64,000 nucleotides of DNA from Haliotis asinina. Its lineage: Eukaryota > Mollusca > Gastropoda > Lepetellida > Haliotidae. The translations under genes and the position numbers were made by a program. Position 1 is the stretch's first letter; the number at the start of each line of letters is the position of its first letter. The stretch covers positions 1,367,501-1,431,500 of the forward strand of contig NC_090285.1 in NCBI RefSeq assembly GCF_037392515.1, read 5' to 3'. The notes beneath the pieces were generated by a model. That model saw only the letters and a program-made list of their open reading frames with translations. It was not told the origin of the DNA and ran no database searches. Positions 40,311-51,300 of the stretch are shown piece by piece.

Positions 40311-41394
40311 TTATGTAACCTTGTCATTGGCCGTTAATTCCAAAGACCCAGCGTCACAGTCATGTGGTCGTCGCGGACGTCGTCCTCGCCGAGCCTTGAT
40401 GACCCGTTTACTTCCATTGCTCAGAATGTTGCTCACCGTCTCATCCTGTTGCTCGTCAGCAGTTTTACACTCCCTGACTGCATTCCATCTGTGCCCAGTG
40501 GTTTGTGCGATCAACTGCTCACCCACCCCACCCTCGTTGTCTAGAGAAGAAAGAAAGACGACAGTTAGAAAATGTATCTTATCAACTACATATTAGCAGA
40601 AATATTGAAAGAATTAATTTCAACTATATTTTGTATCTTTTCGTTACAAATCCAATAAATGCTGTCGAAAATACTAGAACGAAGTTTTCGCTCCGCTGAA
40701 AATTACTCTGGTGGCGGTGGTTGCTAGGGGATCAGCAAATCTGTACATGAAAATATTCAAGATTAAAGACTTGCTCTAATATAGTGGTGGACATACTCTG
40801 CAGGATGGTCGCTTACACAATGAACATACTTCTGTATAAAACCCACCACCACCCCACTAGCCATAAATGTATGAACGGTCCCTACGCCTATTGTAGTATG
40901 GATAAATGTTCCGGATAATTGTTATCCATTATTATTAACATATTTGACTTCATATATTATTTTCCTGGCGATCTTTCGGGCTTGAGTGCAATCTTCATAA
41001 TCATATTGTCATCTTCACAGTTGGTAGACGCGACAACATCGTCGCCATCTGATGAAAAGTCGTAGTTGCCGACTTTCAACTGATCACCGGAAATAACTTG
41101 AGACGAAGATATCATCTCATCATCATCAATAATATCTAACATAGAAAGATTCTCCCCAATTTCACCTAATGCAAATGGTTTCATGAATACTGGCTCGAAA
41201 TGACAATGGCCGACTGGACATGAGCCAAACCACCAATGTTGATACCGACGCACGTGATAATTGTGCACGGGCGATAAATTCTGCACGTGACTACATGTCT
41301 GGGCCGTATTACCTCTGGTGTGCCACCAAGCAAACCACGGAACAGCAGAAACTAAATCCCACACTGGTGCCGAATAACAAGAAAGACACAGCAT
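40311..41394 (-). CDS. Possible small two-exon gene, function unknown
   Basis: Tentative. A 3' exon at 40311-40540 has a strong acceptor (TCTTTCTTTCTTCTCTAG) and an open frame of about 76 codons with a basic patch (KARRGRRPRRP, possibly nuclear). Its stop is followed 17 bases later by AATAAA (40294-40289). Upstream, a 145-codon frame at 40957-41394 begins MLCLSCYSAP and includes a His/Cys-rich segment (GSCPVGHCHFEPVFMKPF) and an acidic stretch (LDIIDDDEMISSS). A weak donor GTGAAG at 41018 would join the two in frame. I recognise no family. It could equally be two chance frames or transposon debris. No expression signal other than the poly(A) motif supports it. Confidence 0.3.
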
Positions 41395-41399
41395 TATAT

Positions 41400-42278
41400 T
41401 CTGTTGTAATATGATGAGGACGAAACTCCTATACTTACATTCTACTTTAAGTCAAAACAAAGAAATTCAGGGAACATCTTGCAAGACATGTTTGTCATGT
41501 GTTTAGTATAGAAAATACGGTTCGTATAACACCCGCACAAGCATTGTGACAAAAATGAGTACGTATCAATTTTAACTTTTATTGCTATTTTTCACCTTCA
41601 CGGGGAGTTCTTTCTTCATTGTCGTAGTGTATTAGGTTATACGACCCGTAAGCGGCTCGTAGTATAACCAACCAGTTCGTGGATTAAACTGCACATACTC
41701 GACGTATAAACTATACATACATTCCACACTGTTCACGCTGCATTCTGAGGAGTGTGTTGGTATGTACTTGTACAGTATCAAGTTCGTGGTTAGCACGGAA
41801 GGAACATGGCGCAGTCATTTCGCTATTTACTGTTAATTAACGTGTTCAAACTTTTCTTAATAGGGAATCGTGTATCTACACAGCATTCCTAGATAACGAG
41901 AAAGCCTTTGGCGAGAATGCAAACTTAATCAAAGATAAGATCACCAAACAGAAGCCGTGTCAAAGTAGCAATGCCCAGATGTTAAATGTAAAACTATCGA
42001 CAGAATATATCGAAACTGGCACGGGTAAATAACGATGTTGCAACAACGACCAATCATTGTCGCTTGTGATGGAATGACTTCATCATGAATAACAAGCAAA
42101 CGTGTATTCATGATTTTTGGTGAGTGACCATCCTTTTGAAAAGACGATACCACGCTACTCCAAGTTGACTGAGTGGCGGTATACGTCATGGTAAATGTGA
42201 ATTGCCATTAAATCATCCAAATGTCACGATGCACTTCAGCTACAAGTAATACTAAACTTTTGATTGGGTAGAACACGT
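41400..42278. other. Intergenic region, no gene seen
   Basis: No recognisable coding exon. The only frame of note (41941-42189, minus) has no known motif. GTATAACCAACCAG at about 41663 echoes the small repeats near 40160. Confidence 0.5.
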
Positions 42279-42284
42279 TTTAAT
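42279..42284 (-). promoter_or_regulatory. ATTAAA poly(A) signal of SLC22 copy 1
   Basis: TTTAAT on the plus strand reads ATTAAA on the minus strand, about 54 bases after the SLC22 stop codon. This is the common variant of the cleavage signal and a plausible end of the transcript. Confidence 0.4.
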
Positions 42285-42337
42285 CCAAATACAGATATCT
42301 GTTTATCGTATGTAGACAGGTAGAATATACAGCTATA

Positions 42338-45300
42338 TCAGTCTCTGTTCTTGATAGACAAAGCAAACACAGCATTGTCGTGGCCTTCCAAAGACTGTCT
42401 CATTTTGTAGACGTTTGATGCAGACTTGCCGCCGGGCCTGGAAGATAATGTACACAGATTACCATAGTGAGATGGGGCCGCCATGGCAATGTCGGAGGGA
42501 AATATCTCCATGAACGATCTCTGTAATAGGTGATACTTTCTACGTTATATTGAATTATGTGCATCCTAGTATGTTGACGGTTGCCCTATCCTAACACAAC
42601 GTTTACTAAAAAAACCATAAACGGAGGCAACCAAACGATGATAGAAAACATTTTCTATGTAGCCTGAATGCGTGTTTCACTCAAAACTATATAATTAAAT
42701 ATATAGGTAGCAGATTAGCTTCAGATTGTCCGAGCACCAATCTGCGTTATATTCCATTATATATCAAATGGTATTGGCGTCTCCCCGAGGTACCCAACCA
42801 TTAAGACGTAGTACATGTATTGTTACCTGCCAAGGTTCTTGGCGTCCTCGATGGTCTCCGGCAGGTCTTGGTTGAGGGTCTCCGGGAGGAAGAAGGTCAA
42901 CACGCCCGCCAGTACCGCTGCACCACCGAACACCATGAGCGGGAGAGCCTCTCCAAACCCTCCCTCCACCAAGATGCCCTGCAGATAGAACTATGAGGTC
43001 ACCAACAATCATGGAGTTAGGGCACGGCAGTCCGCCAGACTTTAGTACTTCCGGTGACAAAACAACGTTTAATATCCTTTCCAATGGTCAGTACAGCTGA
43101 CAGTATGAAACTGATAACCATTACATGATCCCAAAATCAGCCAACGATTATGACTGTTAACAGCTGTGTCAACCCAGCATAGTTTTACACTTGGTCAAGT
43201 CTAGTAAAGTCAAATTTAGCGGTCGCCCAATTTGGAAATCGATCTGGTTCTTGAATACACGCTTGTCATCGGAAATCTGGTACCGAAAATAAGCTGGGTC
43301 CCGTCTCGCACATCGTATAACCTGAGAGCCAGCCAAGTACAGGAAAAGGCACCTCTCGAGACTTACATGCCATATTGCTAAGGATTTAGTTGGACCATTG
43401 TGCTCCCAAATGACACAATGACACTGATTGTGGGTGGTTTGGTGAGTATATGGACCACGTACCTACCAGGTCTCTTCAACTTACCAGATCTACAATATAG
43501 GGAGATATAACACCTCCGATTCTCGAGCACATGCTGCCGGCTCCAAGCCCGACGTTGCGGACAGGAGTTGGGTAGACCTCAGCGGTATAGATGTAGACGG
43601 TGGCGAAAGCTCCTGACGCCCCCATCTTGCCGATCAGGGACAGCAAGACGAGCGTCCACTTGGCTTCTGGGCAAAATAGGCGATGACAATACAGACATAA
43701 ATACTAGTAACTTATTTAATTACTTCCTTACCTCCTGACATACTGAACAATAGAAACACGATTGTTTATCTACTGTTGTACGGTAATTATATTCATTGCT
43801 AAGTGATGTCGTTGTCCATTGTTTCCTTTTATATTTAGGAGACATATTTTATTAATAATTAATCACCAACAATGTGAATTATCTAGTTGTTTTGTGTTGA
43901 ATTTGATATTTATAGATACTATTGAATCTGGAATGTTCAGGTCCAGCAAAGACTAATCCATCATGGTACAAAGCTTTATGGCAGGTGTGTGGACCTTTGT
44001 TTATCATCTCACCGTACATTCAAGATCATCGATGAAGACCAGTGATTTCACCCTGGATATGCAGCACAGATCTATTTGGGAAATACGACCACTGCAGTTC
44101 GCTTGGTGAATTTTATCACTGTCTTACTCCATATGGTACTACCATTGTTATTGTACTGCCATTGACGTCAGCACTGCCACTCGATTGTGAACTTACACTG
44201 CACTAACTTTGCGTAAATATGTATCGAATGCTAAACACAGTTTACAATACATTTGTTGATTCCAGACTGTCATTTCTCTACTTACTTGGTTACGTTTTGA
44301 TGAATGAATTTCAAGTTATTGGTATGAATTCGAAACTGACACGTAGGTGCTGTTTTATACAGATGTGTGGAGGAAACTATCACAGAGCTTTGTAACCTGA
44401 ACTCATCATGACTAAAACTTTCAGTCATTTCGTGAAATTATGGCGGATCATTTCGCGACATTTTGTGACAACAATCAATATACCTCAGTCTTTTTATCAA
44501 CTTCGCTTAATAACATAATCTACAAGTGGATCACAATTTCACCTATTGTCACAAACAGTTAAAATTTTTGTGGCAGCGACTGTTGCATTTCAGCTTAGCT
44601 TTGAAGCATTTACACCTATTTGTTTGACACTTTCTGTCCAGAACAGTCACCACATAATTAAATGAGATCATAAAAGTGACTGAGGTAAAATGATTGCTAT
44701 TACACAAAATGACGCGAAATGGCTGAACCCCTTAGTCATTTCAAGAAATGACTGAACTTTCAGTCATTTTACGAAATGACTGATTTCACAATCTGACTTT
44801 GTATATCACAGTCCGTCAAAACAACAACGAGAATCTGACAGCCAACGGATTCATGGTTTTCTGAACATGAATATGTCTCAGATCATATGTTATTTGTAGA
44901 GGGAGATACTCACCGTCTCCAGCATACAGGACTGGAAAGATGGTGGCGAGACAGGCAAGGCCCCCGCCCAAGAAGAAACCACAATGGAGCCACTTCCGGC
45001 CTATTCGGTCCAGCAAAAACAGCGTCAGGAGATACCCAGCCACTTCCACCAGCGCAGACAGAACAAAGTTGGTGATGACATTGCCACTGAGGTTGGTGAC
45101 GTTCAGCGTCAAGCCGTAGTAAGTCAGACTGCACACAGCCCTGTTGGAAACATAGATACATGATCCATGCTGGAGATTCGGTCCAGAGGAGCTAACTAAC
45201 GGTATGATTAATGTACGTGTTTGTAGGAGACACTGTAGGTCACCTGAATAAAAATTTTGTTCATCCATAAAGTTTGTCTTTTTTGGAAGTTGAATGTTGA

Positions 45301-48300
45301 CGAAAAGACGCTTCTCAATTAGATAAACATGTATGAAGATACAACCAAATACATGACGAAGTACAATTCAGAATATCACTAGCTTTGTACAGAGCTGACC
45401 AGGTAGGTGCAGAAGGCAAAAAACATTTACTTACCAATGAAAGGAGAGGATGAAACAGCGAATAGCGAGGGTTCTGTGTGTTAGGAGCTCTGATAGTTTA
45501 CCTCTGGGAGCTTTAGCCTCCTCCACATATTTACCGTCAAACATATTTTCAGGAACCGTTGTCTTGTTGTATTTGGCAAACTTCCTGATGATTACTTCTG
45601 CTTCCTTGAACCTCCCCTTGGACATGAGCCACCGCGGGGACTCGGGCATCAGCCTGCAACAGAGGTGAACAAAGGCAGAGACGCCTTGACAATAACTTAC
45701 TTCCTAAATGTTGATTTACTGGTAACAGGTCATATGCCCACGTCACATGCAACAATTCAAGTCTGTGGCTGGCATGGTAGATTGGCTCACGACCATGGTA
45801 TAATTGTATCAGTTAATTGTCCCTACATCCGTGAAGGATGAATATTTTCGAAGTGGAGTATGGGAGAGGACCACGTGGTCAGTAGAAGACAAAGAAGAAC
45901 AGGACCCCAACCCCAGTAACAAAGGAAGGAGGTCAAGAACTTATCACCAGTAGACGTGAACATGGGTTACCGTATCACCACCAGCCACAGATGACCAGGG
46001 CCACATCCCATAAATGCATTTTAGCCTTTACAAGGTTGAACCACTCATTGTGGAATGGAGTCTAGGTCAGTATCTATCCGCCACTATAATAATATGATCA
46101 GATAGGTTCCACAGGCAAAGGAGATTTAGAGACAAGGTCTAACCACAGTAGAATAAAGAAGACGATCGGGACCTCACCATCAATAAAGAAGGATTGATAC
46201 CTTACCACGAGCTGAAGAAAGAAGATGGAGAAGACCTACCACCAGTAGGAGAGGAAGAGAACTGGGGCACATGCCAAGGTGAGAACATAGTTCTGCCAGT
46301 CCCGAATAAAATAGGCGACTGCCGACATCAGGAGCATCCCCGACACCCAGTTAAACAGTACTATGTTACCAGGATACAAGCGTTTGGATGGAGCTACCAG
46401 TTCCATCCCTGAAACAAACAGACGGGAACTGTATTTCATGCACCAACATGTATCAGATGTAAAGAGTCCTGGAATTGTAATGCTGTGTGTATATGTACGA
46501 GATTGTGTGGGCGTACGATAAAAGGCAATATGACTGTCAGGGCAGTCAAAACAAAAATGGACAAATCATCTGAATTAGGATGGAAACATTCAAGGTGAAA
46601 TATTCTCTCATTTTCAAATTCTCTTATTTGCTAACGAACTATTCCGGCCTGGAAGTTTTGTCGTCACAGTATTGACTGACTGTCTTCACAAGCACATGTT
46701 GTGCCTGAGTCCAGACCCAGCCCAGACTCATGGCCGTACCCAGAATGAAGGTGGAGATATACACCGACGTCGACCCAGCGCCAGAGAGGAAGCGGATGAT
46801 GATGAGAGAGGTGAAGTCGCGGATGACGTAGTTGAGGAAGCCGACACAAATCATCACACACAGGAACATCATCAACGCCCTTTTCCTTCCGAATCTGCCA
46901 CAAAGAAGTAAGCACTGTTGGAGAAGTGAGCAATCATCTCCCTTAGATTTGTAATCATGGGATTGAACGTGGTTCAGAATGTAACATAAATGTGTTCATG
47001 TGGTCATGTGTCATTATTATGTCAAAAGAAAAGGAAACCAGGTTACCGGTGTGCAGAATGTAACATAAATGTGTCCATGTGGTCATGTGTCATTATTATT
47101 TCAAAAGAAAAGGAAACCAGGTTACGGTAGCAGTATTCTCACATGTCGCTGATCAGACCTTGGCCGAAGGAGCCAGCCAGTTTTCCCGCCATCACGGCCA
47201 TATTGGAGTGGGACCGCATAACTTTGTTGTCACATATCAAGTTGAGCTGTCAAAAGTCAAATGTACCTCATGAAAAGGAAACATCCGGCACACGGGTATA
47301 ACATAATATATAACCCTCGGGGTGCAGGTTTAAATTTCTGTAGAATAGTCATAAAATATCTCATATCATCAATGTAATAAATAAGAAGAAACAAAGTTGA
47401 CATTTCAACTCACGTCTTCCGTTATGGTGGAAGTAAACATTGATTTGTCGTAGACCCACTTGCTGCACTGGGACTGACTCGAGTTGTCTGCCCGCTGATC
47501 AAGGTCGGTGACGTCATCCGTGTAGACATTACATTTGGAGAAGGCGCCATCTTTAACGGGAATGGTGAGGTTTACCAGTCGACGGTGGTTGTCTCCCTGT
47601 ATGGCGTATGTGTCGTTACTGAGGCCGGGAATTGCACATCTATCGTCCGGAAACAGAACAGAATTGAAACTGTATGGGGTGGATATAGTAGACTATCAGG
47701 AGTCAAGTAGTGCCGACTATTTCCAACTCCCTGCTAGTTGTTTTATGACTTACACAGCCTACTGGTAAACACATATAAGATGATCCACGACCTGACAAAT
47801 GACCCCAGTTTGCATACTTGGGAACGCCCCACAGAACGATCCACTTGAAACAAGAGGGAGAAGGGTTGTCTGATAAATATCGAGAAGTTCATTTTCCCCG
47901 TGCGTTTCACGCATGAATTGTTATAGCACACTCGATTTGGGAACACGTACAATCGCAACGAATTGAATCAACACAATAAACTGAGCAAATATGTTTAGAT
48001 CCACCGATCCATTTCACGAAGCAAATGACATTTTCCTGGGTTTTTTTATAAAAAATTGTTGAATATCTAAAATGCTTGTCAATGCCCCAATCATCTATTT
48101 ATCTTTGTCTTAACTAAAGGTTAGCGTGGAATATCAGTTGTATCTTATGCCTGAAATTGCAGTCTTGTCATTCGAAGGAATATGCGGTGTTGTTTTAATG
48201 GGTAAAGTTGACTTTTCCTCAGCTAAATATTAAATAGTTAATAACTACATATATACACCTGGAAATTAATCAAGCAACACCCCAATTTTTTCTATTGGAG

Positions 48301-51300
48301 CAACTTTGAAGTGTTCTGACAATCAAAATATGCCGGGTTGATATAGTTTGACACTTTTTTATTCAACAGACGATCTCTGACAAACAACTTAAAGGGAAAA
48401 AGTATCAAGACTTTGCTTTATTGCAACGAAATCCAAATTCTTAAAACTGTCTTAAATTCATGAAAAAATGGACACAATTTACTATTCATCCACAGACGTT
48501 GTTGTCAGGTGTATTAACACAAATGTCACATGGAAAGAAAGAACAGTCATCTGAGAGTCTGCACACCGACTTTCATCAATATCTAGTGTGTCCTCCCTGC
48601 GCACGCACCACCGATTCCAGACGCCTCCTCATTCCTTGGATGAGTCTCCGGATCTGATTCTGGGGGATCCTGTTCCACTCCTCATGCAGGACAGCCGTCA
48701 ATTCGTTGAGATTATGGACTGGTGGGTCTCTCTGCCTCACACGACGGCCAATAAAGTCCCACAAATGTTCAATGGGGTTGAGGTCAGGGCTCATGGCAGG
48801 CCATGGAATTCTGTCAATTGCATTTTGCCGCAAAACATCATTTACAGCATGCGCCCTGTGAGGTCTAGCATTGTCGTCCATAAATATGGGTCTCGTTGCC
48901 AGAGGATGGTTCTCAAAATGAGGTACCACAGCCCTGTCAAGAACCTCCTGTTGGTAACGAACACCGTTAAGGTTGCCACGGATGGTAATGATATCCAACT
49001 TGCAGTTCATGGAAATGCACCCCCATACCATAACGGAACCTCCCCCAAAGGCCACAGTCTCCTGGATGTTCCGTGGAGCCATTGCTGTGTTCCTCTGCCT
49101 CCAGACCCGAGTACGACCGTCCACCATGTGCAGCAAGAACCGGCTCTCATCTGAGAAATGGACCTTCCTCCAAGAGGCAATGTTCCAGTGCAAACGGTCA
49201 TTACACCAGGCCAGTCGGGCTGCCTTATGGGCTGGAGACAGTCTGGGTCGCTTGATTGGCCTCCTTGCCCGGTATCCTGCAGCTTTCAGACGATTCCGAA
49301 CAGTCCTGTTCGAGATGGGTCTCCCTGGAAGCCACTCCTGTCTCAACCGAGAGCTCGAGTCGAAGGACCTGCGCCGTACAAGTCTCAGTAAAGCTCTGTC
49401 CTCCCGGACTGTGGTCTTCCTGGGTCTTCCTGGTCTAGGCAGGTCTTTAACTTCATTAGTGGCCCAGTATTTTTTCAAAAGTTTTGAAATTATGGAATGA
49501 TGTCGTCCGATTTGAGTCCCGATTTGTCTTAGAGACATACCAGCATTCCTCATGCCGATTATTTGCCAACGAGTGGCCTCTGATAATTTCCTACGTGCCA
49601 TGACATTGAAATGAATGAAAAACCGAATGCAATCGACAACCTGCGCTTGTAAACACCCCAGGGAAAAAGTGCATTTTTCGAAAGTTGAGGTTAAAGCAAT
49701 GCACGTGCGCTGTGCAAGCTTCACGCGCGTCATATCAACCCATGAAAAGCTCATGCTGTATGTCAATACATCAAAATTGAATAATCAATCATCAAAATTA
49801 CTTCGTTAAACTTTGTTAAGTTTTTATGTGTCTTTGAATTTGGTGTTGCTTAATTAATTTCCATATGTATAGTTAATTGTGTTTCATTTAACTTTTTAAT
49901 ATGTTAAAAGTTATCTGTTACTGAATGGTGGTGGCTAAATCAGAATAGCAAGGGGGAAATATTTTTATCCCATAATTTTGTTCCTATTTCTCTGTACGGG
50001 CTGATTTTCGTCCACAATTTCGCTGGTGATTGACCGGGAATACATGTCTTGGAAATTTATATAACCGGTTCCAGAGAAATGGTTAGTATTCAAACAATAT
50101 TTCCAAATTTCTGTCATATTTTTATTATGGTCACCAAAATTGTGTACAGAAAATTTAAAATACCTTTTGACATTGATAAGTCAGTGAGAAATATCTTTGT
50201 ACACAAATTTGTCGGTTTGGGGATTACTCAGTACCAGACTCAGTAGATTTATCAGTGACTAAAAAAATATAAAATACAGACAACTCACCAAAGATTACTC
50301 TTTTTTTATGACAAAGTATGGGAACAGTAAAAATCTGATATAGTATGTGTCAATTATTATAAAAGACACAACAATGCTGGAAAAGTAGGCGGACTTACTG
50401 ATTTATGCTTTAATTATCACTCTCTGAATCAGTCTCGGTGTCTGAATCACTTGCAAGTCCTAAGTCAATCACTAGTCTGTCAATTTCCCTTTCTACTGCG
50501 ATTTCGCGTTGCCAGTAACCATCTTCAATTGTTTTAACATGTTTACAACATTCTGACCATTCTTTTGCACCAATTGCAGACATCCTTTCATTTATGGCTA
50601 CTCTTAAGGAACTTTTTGTGAACTGCAAGTTTTGTGAAGCGACAAGATTTTTCACATTTGCCCAAATTAACCCAATCGGGTTTAGTTCTGTGTGGTTTGG
50701 AGGGAGACGTAGTACATCATGACCATGTTGCTTCACCATCGTGTCTTCTCTGTAGACAGCCCCCGATTTGTTGGATTTTGCAAGAAACAATAGTTCGGCT
50801 TGAAGCATTTTCTCATCAAATGAGATATTGTACCTTCGTTGCCACGCTTTTATGTCATCTTTTCTGTTGGCGGTTGTCGGACATTTGTCCACTTTCTTAC
50901 TATGATATGGTGCATTATCCATAACGATGACAGAGTGCAGTGGAAGGTTTGGGATCAACTTTTCCTGGAGCCATTTGGAAAAATTATCAAAGTTCATCTC
51001 GTCATGATAGTCTGCTGATTTGAGTTTGGAATCAAAAACAAGCAAAGCATTTGGAACAAAACCGTTTCACCCCCTGCATGAACCACAATAAGCCAAGGTC
51101 CGGTACCAGACGGAGGTTGATCCCCATTTATTACGACTTCACCCTCAAGTTGCCAACACTTTGGGACAATGTGGTGTACATGCGACCATGTTTTATCAAT
51201 AAAGATGAGTGTTCGATTTTCTTCTCTGTATTTCTTTGTTGCACGCAAGTATTGCAAACGCTTGGAAACAATGTCTTTACGTTCCATTAAAAGTTTACGG

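Noticed and set aside
47640-47692. Extending SLC22 exon 2 upstream to acceptors at 47692 or 47669
   Set aside because: The 47669 AG is absent in copy 2 and the 47692 phase does not fit exon 1. The acceptor before 47639 is shared by both copies and restores the HRCAIPG junction.
47743-47958. Minus-strand frame just upstream of SLC22 exon 2, considered as exon 1
   Set aside because: It lacks the family start motif. The true exon 1 is at 52337-52482, with the MKTFDEIL start and a matching splice phase.
48588-49500. Plus-strand frames of 188 and 175 codons
   Set aside because: They are antisense to the Tc1 transposase, which has the full catalytic triad and family motifs on the minus strand.
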